This document shows, in pieces, positions 8,015 through 16,986 of a stretch of 64,000 bases of DNA. Source of the stretch: an uncultured bacterium (lineage in GTDB: Bacteria; Verrucomicrobiota; Kiritimatiellia; CAIKKV01; CAIJXV01); the NCBI GenBank assembly GCA_903824675.1, contig CAIJXV010000102.1, positions 1 to 64,000 on the forward strand. Direction: 5' to 3'. The position numbers and the translations under genes were made by a program. The stretch's first letter is position 1; the number at the start of each line of letters is the position of its first letter. Below the pieces are notes generated by a model that saw nothing but the letters and a program-made list of their open reading frames with translations, did no database searches and was not told the origin of the DNA.

Positions 8015-8625
8015 AGCGAAGCGATGCCCGCGTTCACGCGCATTGGCGCGGGGTCATCTTTGATATGGACGGCACCTTGACCGTGCCGGTGATTGATTTT
8101 GCCGCGATGCGGCTACGGCTGGGCATTCCCACGGGGGATATTCTGCACACCTTGCGCGGCTGGCCGGATGACCGGCGGCATTGGGCGCTGGGAATCATTG
8201 AAGAAATCGAAGACGAGGCTTTAGACCGGCTGGTGTTTCAGGCCGGATGCCTGGAATTATTGGATTTTATCGCGTCCGGCGGGCTGCCGATGGCTATTTT
8301 AACCCGCAATACAAAACGAACGGTCGAAATTTTCATGGCCCGGCTGGGACGTCGATTCGATATCGTCATCACCCGCGAATTCGAACCCGTCAAGCCGGCT
8401 CCAGATTCCGCTTTGTACATTTGCGGGCGGTGGCAGGTTGCGCCGGGGCAGGTGTTGTTGGTGGGCGACTATCGCGATGATATTTTATGCGGGCGGGCGG
8501 CGGGAACCCTGACCTGCCTGCTGAAGAATCCGCACAATGAGTCGTATGCGGAACTCGCCGATTATGCGGTTGCCGGGCTGGGCGAGGTGGTGGGGATTCT
8601 ATCTTCCCTGCCGGGTCATCGATAA
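8011..8625 (+). CDS. HAD superfamily phosphatase (phosphoglycolate phosphatase-like)
   Basis: A 204-residue HAD subfamily IA hydrolase. Motif I is FDMDGT, with nucleophile D18 and acid/base D20. Motif II is the threonine in AILTRNT, motif III the lysine in VKPAPD, and motif [10 protein letters not shown] helical cap lies between about 30 and 85. The GTG start at 8011 overlaps the nfnB stop codon by four bases (GTGA), so the gene is the translationally coupled third member of the nfn operon. Phosphoglycolate or another small phosphoester is a reasonable substrate by family, not by direct evidence. Its 3' end overlaps the convergent NifA-like gene by ten bases. Confidence 0.85.
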   Translation: MKRSDARVHAHWRGVIFDMDGTLTVPVIDFAAMRLRLGIPTGDILHTLRGWPDDRRHWALGIIEEIEDEALDRLVFQAGCLELLDFIASGGLPMAILTRNTKRTVEIFMARLGRRFDIVITREFEPVKPAPDSALYICGRWQVAPGQVLLVGDYRDDILCGRAAGTLTCLLKNPHNESYAELADYAVAGLGEVVGILSSLPGHR

Positions 8626-10148
8626 CTGTGGGGTTCGATGCCGAGGTGGGCGATGCGATAGTTGATGATGCGTTGGGTGGTATGCAGGAAACGAGCCGCG
8701 GCGGCGGCATTGCCCCGGTGTTTTTTGAGCGTATCGACGATTAATTCCCGCTCATAGGAATCGACCATCACCTTTAATTTTGCGCCATCTTGAGGGATCA
8801 GCGCCGTGTTCGTTTCCTCGCTGGTTTGCAGGGAGGGGGGGAGACTGTATCCATGAATGACATCGTCAGTGGTAGAGAGCAGGGCCCGTTCAATGCAATT
8901 TTCCAACTCCCGCACATTCCCGGGCCAGTGATAGGCCATCATCATATTGATAGCCGGGGTTGAGATCCGTTTTACGGTTTTGCCGTGAATGGCATTGTAT
9001 TTTTGCAGAAAATGATCCGCCAGCAGGATGATGTCGGTGCGCCGTTCCCGCAGGGGCGGGATATGAATCGGGAAGACATTGAGGCGGTAATAAAGATCCT
9101 CGCGGAATTTTCCGGCCCGCATGTTTTCTTCCAGGTTGCGACTGGTTGCGGCGATGATCCGGACATTGACCGTGAGCGTTTTGTCGCCCCCGACCCGTTC
9201 GAAAGCGCGTTCCTGAAGGACGCGGAGGAGGCGGATCTGGACCGGAAGGGTGATGTCGCCGATTTCGTCAAGAAAGAGCGTGCCGCCATTGGCCAGTTCA
9301 AACCGGCCTTTGCGTTGTTGGGCGGCGCCCGTAAAAGACCCTTTTTCATGACCAAAGAGTTCGCTTTCAATCAGATTTTCGGGCAGGGCGGCGCAGTTGA
9401 CGGCGATGCAAGGCTGCCGACTCCGGGAACTGGCGAAGTGGATGGCCCGGGCTACCAGCTCTTTGCCCGTGCCGGATTCGCCGCGGATGAGAACCGTGGC
9501 GGAACTGTCGGCGACCTGGGCGATTTGGTCATAGATGGCCTTCATGCTGGAGCAATTGCCGATGATGTTTCCGGGCCGGTAGCGGTCGCCGAGCTCGCTT
9601 CGCAGGCGTTGGTTTTCGGCCAGAAGACTATCGCGTTCCTCCAATTGGTGGCGAATGGCGGCGACCGCTTCCGCGAGCAGGTTGGCGACCAGTCGGAGGA
9701 AGGAGAGGTCGCGATCGAGCGCGGCCTTGTCGGCGGCGGGCAGGTCGATACTCATGGTTCCGATGACCATGCCACTGTGGAGAATGGGGACGCAAATGAA
9801 GGCGGTGCCTTGGGCGCGCCGGGCTTTGGTCCGGTTGAGAAACGCAGGGTCGTGGCTGATATCGGGGACGACAATGGCCTTGCCGGTCTGGGCGACGCGG
9901 CCGGTGATGCCTTCCCCGATGCGATATTGTCCGCGGCGGATTTCCTCGCGGGTCAGGCCACGGGAAGCCTCGATGCCCAGGATGTCGGAATCCGGTCGAC
10001 GCAGGGCCAGGGTCCCCATGGTGAACCCGATTTCAGTTTCGAGAATGTCGAGGACTTCATGGAGCAGGGCGGAAACATCATGCTGGTGCGCGACGGCCTG
10101 CGATATCTTGTAAAGCACGTTGAGTTCGGCATTGGCGCGTTTTTCCAT
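8616..10148 (-). CDS. NifA-like sigma-54-dependent transcriptional activator (GAF-AAA+-Fis HTH)
   Basis: A 510-residue enhancer-binding protein. A GAF sensor domain covers about 15-170, followed by a short helical linker. The AAA+ domain has Walker A GESGTGKE, the sigma-54-contacting loop GSFTGA (a Ser replaces Ala of GAFTGA), Walker [12 protein letters not shown] and [10 protein letters not shown]. The C-terminus is a Fis-type helix-turn-helix ([23 protein letters not shown]). I start at ATG 10148, preceded by GAGG; the longer GTG option adds ten residues. Overall architecture matches NifA, but no nitrogenase genes are in the window, so the target and GAF ligand are unknown. It may be co-transcribed with the upstream YihY-cNMP gene (131-base gap). 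Confidence 0.9.
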   Translation of the reverse strand: MEKRANAELNVLYKISQAVAHQHDVSALLHEVLDILETEIGFTMGTLALRRPDSDILGIEASRGLTREEIRRGQYRIGEGITGRVAQTGKAIVVPDISHDPAFLNRTKARRAQGTAFICVPILHSGMVIGTMSIDLPAADKAALDRDLSFLRLVANLLAEAVAAIRHQLEERDSLLAENQRLRSELGDRYRPGNIIGNCSSMKAIYDQIAQVADSSATVLIRGESGTGKELVARAIHFASSRSRQPCIAVNCAALPENLIESELFGHEKGSFTGAAQQRKGRFELANGGTLFLDEIGDITLPVQIRLLRVLQERAFERVGGDKTLTVNVRIIAATSRNLEENMRAGKFREDLYYRLNVFPIHIPPLRERRTDIILLADHFLQKYNAIHGKTVKRISTPAINMMMAYHWPGNVRELENCIERALLSTTDDVIHGYSLPPSLQTSEETNTALIPQDGAKLKVMVDSYERELIVDTLKKHRGNAAAAARFLHTTQRIINYRIAHLGIEPHSYR

Positions 10149-10228
10149 GGCAAGGCCTCGTGAATCGGGGACGGACAATCAGCGCCGTCAGTATTACAAA
10201 ATTGTCGTTTTCGGGGAAGGAAAAACAT

Positions 10229-10238
10229 TTGTGCACAA
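10229..10238. promoter_or_regulatory. Ten-base perfect palindrome, possible operator
   Basis: TTGTGCACAA lies in the 131-base gap between the YihY-type gene and the NifA-like gene. It is a perfect palindrome about 80 bases upstream of the regulator's start. The identity of any binding protein is unknown. Confidence 0.25.
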
Positions 10239-10279
10239 GCGGCGGGAAAACGGCCGCCAGCCCGATGCCCAGCCTCGCG

Positions 10280-11518
10280 CTATTTAGGGCTGGAAAGGGG
10301 GTAGGGGCGGGATTCGTTGGAATTTTTTAAACGATGTGCCATTTCCACCAAAAGAGACCGAACGATGGCAGGGTTTTCGCGGAGGATGGCATCCAGGTTT
10401 TGGGGTGTAATCCGGACCAGACGAGCCCCTTCCGGGCCGGAGAGAGCGGTGGCCGAACGGGGGGTGTTGATCAACATGGACATTTCGCCAAAGTATTCAC
10501 CGGGCCCGAGGGTTTTGAGCGGTGCGCCGTGGAGGGTGAGATGGATTTTGCCGGCGAGGATGTAAAACATGGAATCGCCGGGATCATTTTCGGAAAAGAG
10601 GGTTTCCTGGGGGGCGTGGATGGAGAGGAACGGATCCAGCAGGGGATGATTGGCAAAAGCGATGGACGCTCCGGGGGTAAAGAGCGAACGCAGGAGGAGG
10701 ACCTCCCGGCGATGAGTATGGGCCATGATTTCCGCGCCCAGGAGGAGAACCGCAAAGGAATAATAGACCCACACAATGATGAGGAAAATGGTTTTCAACG
10801 AACCAAAAGCAAACCCGTATTGCGGATTAAACCGGAGGATCGCGAGAAACAACGGGCGCAGGATAAATAAGAGGAGGGTGGCAGAGAAGGCGCCGATCCA
10901 GAGCGCGCCGAGGCGGGGTCGGACCGGAGCAAAAACCCGGTAAATGAAGGCGATCGCCGCGACCGTGAAAAGGAACGGCAGTCCGCCCCCGATGATCGAT
11001 TGCAATAATCCCCCGCCCGGCAGGTAGTTCGCCCAATATCCAACTGCCAGACGGACCAGGACCCCGGCGATCAGGATGACCATAAGAGCGAGAACCGCGG
11101 TGACGTCGAGGAGCTTGGTCGTGATGAAATGCCGTCGGGATTCGACTTTAAACATTCGCAGGAGGGCTTCCCGCAGACCGGCGGCGAGGGGGGTGACAGA
11201 CCAAGCTAGAAGAAATACGCTAACCATGCCTCCGATGCTTTGTTGGGAAAGCAGGGTGATGTCGTTGAGAATGGCGTCGGTAAAATGCGGAAAGAGGTCA
11301 TGCGTCAACTCGCTCAGGAGATCGAGGGCTTCCTGTGACGAAGAAAAGAGATGGCTGAGAACGATCATCAACAGCAGAAGCAGGGGCATAAGGGCAAAAA
11401 AACCGTAGAGTGCTAGACTGGCGGCAAAGGCGATATGGTTATCCCGCGCAAAGGATTTGAAGGATTCGGCCAAAATTCTACGGGCGGATATAAGGGTCAA
11501 TTTAATGTGGTCCGACAT
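10280..11518 (-). CDS. YihY/BrkB membrane protein fused to a C-terminal cyclic-nucleotide-binding domain
   Basis: A 412-residue protein of two parts. Residues 1-275 form the YihY/virulence factor BrkB fold: about six transmembrane segments, starting with AFAASLALYGFFALMPLLLLL. Residues about 300-405 form a cNMP-binding-type beta-barrel (LFSENDPGDSMFYILAGKIHL, then LGPGEYFGEMSMLINTPRSATA), the phosphate-binding-cassette region of Crp-like sensor domains. Plain YihY proteins lack this domain, so this is a fusion. The function of YihY proteins is unsettled (once misnamed RNase BN). I use ATG 11518; in-frame alternatives at 11542 and 11593 (GTG) exist, and no start has a good ribosome-binding site. 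Confidence 0.8.
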   Translation of the reverse strand: MSDHIKLTLISARRILAESFKSFARDNHIAFAASLALYGFFALMPLLLLLMIVLSHLFSSSQEALDLLSELTHDLFPHFTDAILNDITLLSQQSIGGMVSVFLLAWSVTPLAAGLREALLRMFKVESRRHFITTKLLDVTAVLALMVILIAGVLVRLAVGYWANYLPGGGLLQSIIGGGLPFLFTVAAIAFIYRVFAPVRPRLGALWIGAFSATLLLFILRPLFLAILRFNPQYGFAFGSLKTIFLIIVWVYYSFAVLLLGAEIMAHTHRREVLLLRSLFTPGASIAFANHPLLDPFLSIHAPQETLFSENDPGDSMFYILAGKIHLTLHGAPLKTLGPGEYFGEMSMLINTPRSATALSGPEGARLVRITPQNLDAILRENPAIVRSLLVEMAHRLKNSNESRPYPLSSPK

Positions 11519-11710
11519 TGGGTCCCAATGATTTGCGGTCATCTCCCGAAGTGAAAACAGGATGACTTTAAACACTTTTATGGGAAAATACACGCTCTTT
11601 TGGTGGGGTTTTGGGGAATATCACGGGTTGCGCCCTGAGTGCACAATTTGCAATACTTTTCCGATGGCCTTCCATTCTCTATTTTGGCGAAGGATGTTAT
11701 TGAGGTATCC

Positions 11711-14209
11711 ATGAAAAACGGATGGATCCTGTTGATCGCGGTCGTTGGGTTTTTATGGTCCCCCGCGGAAGGTATTGATGCCGCTCCTGCTTTTGTGGCG
11801 AATGGGCAGTTCAAGGTCGTATTGAGAGGGGCGCTTGAAGGACCTGACCGCTCCGCATTTGTGCGCCGGGACCTGATTCACATTGTGTTCCCGGTCGTGG
11901 TCCGAACGCAAGGGATGGCCCGAGTTGACGGGCAGGTTCGTCTGGTCGCGTCCGATGGGACCGTGCTCTGGGAGACCAAGGGCACGCTCTCCCAGCCGAA
12001 AACAGGTGTCTCTCCGATTGAAATACTTTTGGATAGTTCCCCTTGGCGGGTCGGGGAATATGCGATTGAAGTCCGCGCTTGGGTTGGTTCTGAAAACTTT
12101 CAAACCAATTTGCCGTTATGGATTTGTCCTGAACCCGACCGGCAGGGTCTTGTTTTCGGGATGCTCGATGAGCAAATTCGCCGGGGTCGCGTTTTGTCGG
12201 ACCATTTGGACGAATTGAAAACCATGGGTTTTTCAGCGGTTATGCATTATCAGCCCACGCCGGAATTGATGGAAGACTGCCTGCGTCAAGGTTTGAACGG
12301 ATTGGCCATTCTGTCCGTCGGGGGATTCAAAGGGGATCATGAATCGACTCGGCGTCTGAATGCCCGGGGAATTCCGTTTGAGTATGATCCCCGAAAACCC
12401 GACAGCGGACGGTGGGGGATCGCGCATCCCGGCTGGCAGGCGGCGGCTGCCGTCCAGATGGAGGCCGGGGTGAGAAAATGGGCGGCCTACCCCGGGTTCT
12501 GGCCGATGATCAATACCAGTGATGATTTTTATCGGTGGACCGGTTTGGATTATAATTCAAATAATGTCACGGCATTTCGCTCGCGGGAGGGGATCGACCC
12601 GCCCCGTCCGCCGGAGGCGCTCGAGTCGGATTACCCGATGCAGGTTGCCCATCCGCCGGGAATCCTTTCCAATAATGAGCCCTGGGTCCTGTGGCAGGCA
12701 TTCAATTCCCGCGACGTTTTGGGGCATTATAATGGGTTGTTGGCCGAAGCGGTGCGTCGGGCCACGAAGGGCCAAGGGCGGATTGGGCCGGTGTGTGGCG
12801 GCGGGCCCTGGACCTTGGGTACCGTCCCCCTGGTGGATCTGCCCTCCGGGCAGTGGCCGCCCTATAATTTTGGACGTGATCAATTCAGTTTGAATTCGTA
12901 TTACAATTACAACTCTTATTGGTTTCCGGCCATCGCCCAGGTTTGGTGGGCCGAGCTGGCCCGAATGGGAAATCGGTCGGCGACCGTTTGGGTGATGCCG
13001 GATACAATGGATCTGCGCCGGACCTACCATCTCCAGAACGCATGGATGTTCTTGGCGGGCGGGGTCAATGGATTGATTTATTTTATTTACGAATGGACCT
13101 CGCCGGGGTCGCGCGCGGCATTAAGTCAGATCGGGCCGGACCTTGCCAAAGTCAAGGATCTCCTGGGGGAACTCAAGCCTGCGCCCCGCCGGTTGGGATT
13201 GGTGATGCCGTTTGAAACCGCTTGTTTTCGCGCCTCCCATCCCGCGGATGCGGCTTACGCTTTCGCCAATCTGGCCATGGCACATGCCGAAGTCGAGCCG
13301 GTCTGGCCGGAGGAATTACCCGAAAGGGGAGAGGGCTATCGGGCGTTGCTGTTATATGATGTTGATTGGCTGACCGAGGAGAACGTCCATCGTCTGCGTG
13401 AATTTCAAAAGCACGGGGGACGGGTTATTGCCGATGCCGCCTCCGCGGTCGATTGGCCGGGACTGGAACGGTTGGATTTTTCCCTGGCGAGTCCCCTCCG
13501 GGATGGAGGTTACGGGGATACGCAGTTGATCGCGCGGATTAAGGGGGTGACCGATCGAATGGTTCAACCCTGGGCTCAATCTGCAGATCCTCATCTCTTA
13601 TTGCGACATTTCCTGTTGGATGGAGTGGACTATCTCTGGATCGTCCAACTCATGACCCGGGAGGAGGATCGAGCCCATATTCACCTGACCCCGGGTCAGG
13701 AATTCAAGACGCCGGCTTTGGCAGCCTATGCGGAGTATGATCGCACGCGGTATGCCGCCCAATTTTCCATCCCGTCGGGATCCTTCCGAATGGTGGCGGA
13801 TGTTTTGGGGCAGCACCCGCCGGTGGAGGTGAGGGAACAAGCGGGACGAAGCGAAATCTCCCTGTCGATTCCGGGTTGGCAGGGACGCCTGCTGGCCTTT
13901 TATCCCCAGCATCCGGATGCCATCCAAATCGATTTTCCGAAATCAGTCAGGCGGGGAAAAACGATGGAGTGTAGGGTTGAAATCCAGGCAGACGGCCGCC
14001 CCGTTTCAATGACCCTTCCGCTTGAAATTGACGTGATCCAACCGGATGGAACCCGCCACGCTGAATTCAGTCGGACGGTTCTGGCTCGACGGGGTCAGGT
14101 TCGCTTCGGTCTGGATTTTGCCCGGAATGAACCGGTCGGCGACTGGATTTTACACGTCAGGGAGGCGACCACCCGGGTGGTCGGGGAGAAACGGTTTTCG
14201 GTGCGTTGA
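11711..14209 (+). CDS. Exported glycoside-hydrolase-like protein (TIM-barrel type)
   Basis: An 832-residue secreted protein with a signal peptide (MKNGWILLIAVVGFLW..., cleavage near GIDA). An N-terminal beta-sandwich of about 120 residues (RVDGQVRLVASDGTVLWETK) precedes a large region with barrel-like features: ELKTMGFSAVMHYQP, WPMINTSDDFYRW, ATVWVMPDTMDL and LIYFIYEWTSPGS. A Rossmann-like segment (RALLLYDVDWLTEENVHRL, GGRVIADAASAVDW) recalls the glutamine-amidotransferase-like trimerisation domain of GH42 enzymes. It ends with beta-sandwich sequence. No catalytic pair can be named with certainty. It stands alone, divergent from the YihY gene. A carbohydrate-active role is inferred. Confidence 0.55.
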   Translation: MKNGWILLIAVVGFLWSPAEGIDAAPAFVANGQFKVVLRGALEGPDRSAFVRRDLIHIVFPVVVRTQGMARVDGQVRLVASDGTVLWETKGTLSQPKTGVSPIEILLDSSPWRVGEYAIEVRAWVGSENFQTNLPLWICPEPDRQGLVFGMLDEQIRRGRVLSDHLDELKTMGFSAVMHYQPTPELMEDCLRQGLNGLAILSVGGFKGDHESTRRLNARGIPFEYDPRKPDSGRWGIAHPGWQAAAAVQMEAGVRKWAAYPGFWPMINTSDDFYRWTGLDYNSNNVTAFRSREGIDPPRPPEALESDYPMQVAHPPGILSNNEPWVLWQAFNSRDVLGHYNGLLAEAVRRATKGQGRIGPVCGGGPWTLGTVPLVDLPSGQWPPYNFGRDQFSLNSYYNYNSYWFPAIAQVWWAELARMGNRSATVWVMPDTMDLRRTYHLQNAWMFLAGGVNGLIYFIYEWTSPGSRAALSQIGPDLAKVKDLLGELKPAPRRLGLVMPFETACFRASHPADAAYAFANLAMAHAEVEPVWPEELPERGEGYRALLLYDVDWLTEENVHRLREFQKHGGRVIADAASAVDWPGLERLDFSLASPLRDGGYGDTQLIARIKGVTDRMVQPWAQSADPHLLLRHFLLDGVDYLWIVQLMTREEDRAHIHLTPGQEFKTPALAAYAEYDRTRYAAQFSIPSGSFRMVADVLGQHPPVEVREQAGRSEISLSIPGWQGRLLAFYPQHPDAIQIDFPKSVRRGKTMECRVEIQADGRPVSMTLPLEIDVIQPDGTRHAEFSRTVLARRGQVRFGLDFARNEPVGDWILHVREATTRVVGEKRFSVR

Positions 14210-14241
14210 CTTTGGAAAAAAGAATCCTCTTCTTTGCGAGG

Positions 14242-14271
14242 TTGACAATGGGCCCTATTACCGGTACTAAT
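14242..14271 (+). promoter_or_regulatory. Promoter just upstream of the M23 peptidase gene
   Basis: TTGACA (14242-14247), 17 bases, TACTAA (14265-14270, followed by T). The predicted start near 14277 lies only about five bases before ATG 14282. The transcript would be nearly leaderless, which fits the lack of a convincing Shine-Dalgarno sequence. Confidence 0.5.
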
Positions 14272-14281
14272 CGGGGCCTTT

Positions 14282-15436
14282 ATGCCGAAAAACCCCAGAT
14301 ATTCCGGGCGCAATAAGCCTAGTTTTTTAAGGACCCATGCGGGATGGGTGATCCTGTTTGTCGTGATTGATCTCGTTCTGGCGGCGGCCTGGTATTGGCA
14401 TCATTCCCAATCATCCTCTGGCCGTGACATGGCACCCGTGACCGGACCTGCGGGGCCACCTCACCCCCCCGTGCCGCCGCCCCTGGTGATCAGTCCGATC
14501 CGATTGGGATACCCAACGGATCGGCAGGAGTTGAATGCGGGTAATCCCGAGGCCTTCATGCCGACGGCTTCAGGCAAGCCCGAATCGGCGCTTTACGGGT
14601 CTGTTCGCACGGCCAAATCGGGATCCGGTTTGATTTCCCAATTTCACGAAGGGATCGACATTGCCCCCTTGGCCCGCGATACCGCCCATCGGCCGGTGGA
14701 TTCAGTTTATGCCGCTGCCGAGGGGCGGGTTGCCTATATTAACCGGACACCGGGTAATTCATCGTATGGCCAATTTGTAGTGCTCCTGCATTCGGATCCC
14801 CTGGGTGAAGTCTATACGCTCTATGCCCACCTGGCGATGACTGCGCCGGGTTTGAAGGAGGGCAATCCGGTCCGACGGGGGGCCCTGCTCGGGTTGATGG
14901 GCAATACACCCAATGCCAACATTCCCCTGGCGAGAGCGCATCTCCATTTCGAGGTCGGGTTGGTGAATAATAACCGCTTCGATCGGTGGTTCCGTGCCCA
15001 GCATTTAACGCCGGATCATGGCCTTTATAACGGTCAGAATCTGACCGGGGTTAATCCGTTGGATGTGTTTGCCGGGTGTGATTCGGATGGTCTCTTTGAG
15101 TTTAGAGACTACCTCCAGCATTTATCGCCGGCGTTCGAACTGTTGCTGAAAACCCCAAAGCAATTGGATTATTTCACCCGTTATCCCACGCTCTGGAAGG
15201 GCCCCCCCTATGAGGGGCGGGGCATGCACCTGTCGGTCTCCGAAGGGGGGGCAATACTCCAGGGACGGAATCTGGAGCCGGATGAGAAAACGCGCTTGGA
15301 TAGAAAACGAGCCGTGGTGGTGCGGGTGGATGAGGCGGGCTTGGGCCGCAACGGCCGTCATCTTATTGTGCACCGCGGATCGTCCTGGGATATCGGCTCC
15401 AACGGGCGGCAGTGGTTGGATATTCTCTGCTATTAA
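14282..15436 (+). CDS. Membrane-anchored M23 (LytM-type) metallopeptidase
   Basis: A 384-residue peptidase with an uncleaved-looking transmembrane segment at about 21-37, a proline-rich linker (52-68) and an M23 domain. The zinc ligands are visible as H122 and D126 in FHEGIDIA and H223 in HLHFEV, with the supporting H184 (YAH) and H221. The family cleaves peptide cross-bridges in peptidoglycan or acts on secreted proteins. About 150 residues follow the catalytic core, ending with a segment (GRNGRHLIVHRGSSWDIG) of no known family. The catalytic part faces the periplasm. The gene is single, followed by the convergent apgM. Confidence 0.85.
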   Translation: MPKNPRYSGRNKPSFLRTHAGWVILFVVIDLVLAAAWYWHHSQSSSGRDMAPVTGPAGPPHPPVPPPLVISPIRLGYPTDRQELNAGNPEAFMPTASGKPESALYGSVRTAKSGSGLISQFHEGIDIAPLARDTAHRPVDSVYAAAEGRVAYINRTPGNSSYGQFVVLLHSDPLGEVYTLYAHLAMTAPGLKEGNPVRRGALLGLMGNTPNANIPLARAHLHFEVGLVNNNRFDRWFRAQHLTPDHGLYNGQNLTGVNPLDVFAGCDSDGLFEFRDYLQHLSPAFELLLKTPKQLDYFTRYPTLWKGPPYEGRGMHLSVSEGGAILQGRNLEPDEKTRLDRKRAVVVRVDEAGLGRNGRHLIVHRGSSWDIGSNGRQWLDILCY

Positions 15437-15450
15437 TGACTCGCCACTTT

Positions 15451-16680
15451 TTAATCCGGTTTCATGGATGAAAATAGCCGGCGCATGAGGTCGTCGCCCC
15501 GCATCAGGCCCAATTGTCCCCGGGGACAAGTCGTTTCTCCATACGTCAACACGCCATCGGGAGCCCAGCCCACCTTTCGAATGGCGACCGGGACGGGGAT
15601 TCGCGTGTGCTTGCGGAGTTTAACCGGCACCGGGTGATCGGGCAGGACGACGGCATTGAGGGCGTTGGGGGCATAAGCAGCCAATACCGGAGCGATGATG
15701 CGGCGGTCGAAATTTTCAATCGCCCTTATTTTTTCATCCAGCCGTCCTTCATGTGACACTTCATCGACCGCCTCGAGATGGAGGTAAACCAGATCGTAGT
15801 GGTTCAAGGCCCGGATCGCGGCTTCGGCTTTGCCTTCAAAATTCGTATCGATGTAGCCCGTGGCGCCCGGCACGGAAATCACTTCCATGCCGAGGCAGCG
15901 ACCGAGACCGACGATGACATCGACCGCCGAGATCACGGCACTGGAGATGTCATACTTTGATTTCAAGGATTTCAAAGCGCCAGCCTTGCCGCCGCTCCAG
16001 GGCCACACCCCATTGGCGAGGGGCAGGCCTTCGACCTTTCGTTTGCGATTGAAGGGCAGGGGTTCGAGCACTTCGGGCGCGCGGCGCATCAGGTCAGCCA
16101 GAAAATCGGCGGTGGCCTGGCCGACGGGTTCCAGGGATTTGGGTAGAAACGCATCGATCCGGTCGCCCTGATGATCATCCGGTTTCTCGGTTTTCACACG
16201 GGCTGAAAACCGTTTCCCACCCAGAACCAGGAGCGTTCGGTAACTGACCCCCGTGTGGAAATGAATATCCTCTGCGCCAAAAGCCTCATTGAGGGCCTGG
16301 ACCGCCACGCGGGCATCTTCGGGATCGATATGTCCGCCGGAATAATCGGTCAGGATTCCATCGGCCTGTGCGGTCAGGTTCAGGCGGAAGGCGAGGTCGC
16401 CGGGTCCGAGGGGCAGCCCGCGTCCAGCGGCTTCAAGGGGACCGCGTCCGCAGTACTCAGAGGGGAGATCGCATCCGAGGACGGACATGTTCGCGACTTC
16501 ACTGCTGGTGGGAAAGCCATCCGGAAGGGTTAGCAGGGTGCCGGATTGTCCATCGCGGGCGATGGCATCCATGGCCGGGGTTTGGGCATATTCGAGCGGT
16601 GTGGCACCGTTCAGTTCGGGCAACGGCTCATCAGCCATGCCGTCTCCGAGAAAGATGATGGTTGGGGTGGGGCGGGTCAT
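15451..16680 (-). CDS. apgM: Cofactor-independent phosphoglycerate mutase, archaeal type (aPGM)
   Basis: A 409-residue enzyme of the alkaline phosphatase superfamily that interconverts 3- and 2-phosphoglycerate. The N-terminus shows the metal-binding FLGDGMAD motif. SSEVANMSVLG follows, containing the catalytic serine region, then GRGPLEAAGRG, VDVIVGLGR and the C-terminal VVLPDHPVPVKLRKHT metal-binding segment. I start at ATG 16680; an upstream start adds only 12 residues. The gene completes the lower-glycolysis set together with gap, pgk and tpiA 2.4 kb away, though on the other strand. aPGM-type mutases are common in anaerobic bacteria and archaea. Confidence 0.9.
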   Translation of the reverse strand: MTRPTPTIIFLGDGMADEPLPELNGATPLEYAQTPAMDAIARDGQSGTLLTLPDGFPTSSEVANMSVLGCDLPSEYCGRGPLEAAGRGLPLGPGDLAFRLNLTAQADGILTDYSGGHIDPEDARVAVQALNEAFGAEDIHFHTGVSYRTLLVLGGKRFSARVKTEKPDDHQGDRIDAFLPKSLEPVGQATADFLADLMRRAPEVLEPLPFNRKRKVEGLPLANGVWPWSGGKAGALKSLKSKYDISSAVISAVDVIVGLGRCLGMEVISVPGATGYIDTNFEGKAEAAIRALNHYDLVYLHLEAVDEVSHEGRLDEKIRAIENFDRRIIAPVLAAYAPNALNAVVLPDHPVPVKLRKHTRIPVPVAIRKVGWAPDGVLTYGETTCPRGQLGLMRGDDLMRRLFSSMKPD

Positions 16681-16790
16681 GCCGGCACTGTGACAGAAAA
16701 TCCGGGGGGTTGTCAATCGCAGGCATGCGCTAAAAATATGGAGATTGACGATTCGACAGGAAGAAATATGATGGACGAACAGAGGGGGTT

Positions 16791-16952
16791 ATGAACAAGC
16801 TCTGCATTTTTATCGGCCTGACGGTCATGAGTTCCATCGGATGGTGGCTGGGCGCCAAAATGAACTTCATGATGGGATTTGTTTTAAGCGGGATGGGCAG
16901 CCTGGTGGGCGTCTATTTAGGGTGGCGGATCAATCGTGATTATTTCGAATGA
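16791..16952 (+). CDS. Small two-helix membrane protein
   Basis: A 53-residue protein starting at ATG 16791 behind the ribosome-binding sequence AGAGGGGG. It has two hydrophobic segments (LCIFIGLTVMSSIGWWLGA and FVLSGMGSLVGVYLGW) with glycine spacing that suits helix packing, and a short charged tail (RINRDYFE). Similar two-helix proteins with G-W-W-L-G and G-V-Y-L-G-W motifs occur widely in bacteria without known function. It is followed after 34 bases by an exported protein gene in the same direction, so the two may be co-transcribed. Confidence 0.65.
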   Translation: MNKLCIFIGLTVMSSIGWWLGAKMNFMMGFVLSGMGSLVGVYLGWRINRDYFE

Positions 16953-16986
16953 CACCGTGAACCGGACTTATTGAACAGGAGTGACG

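Noticed and set aside
8985-10163. 392-codon plus-strand frame opposite the NifA-like gene
   Set aside because: Antisense shadow with no family features; the minus-strand gene has all AAA+ motifs.
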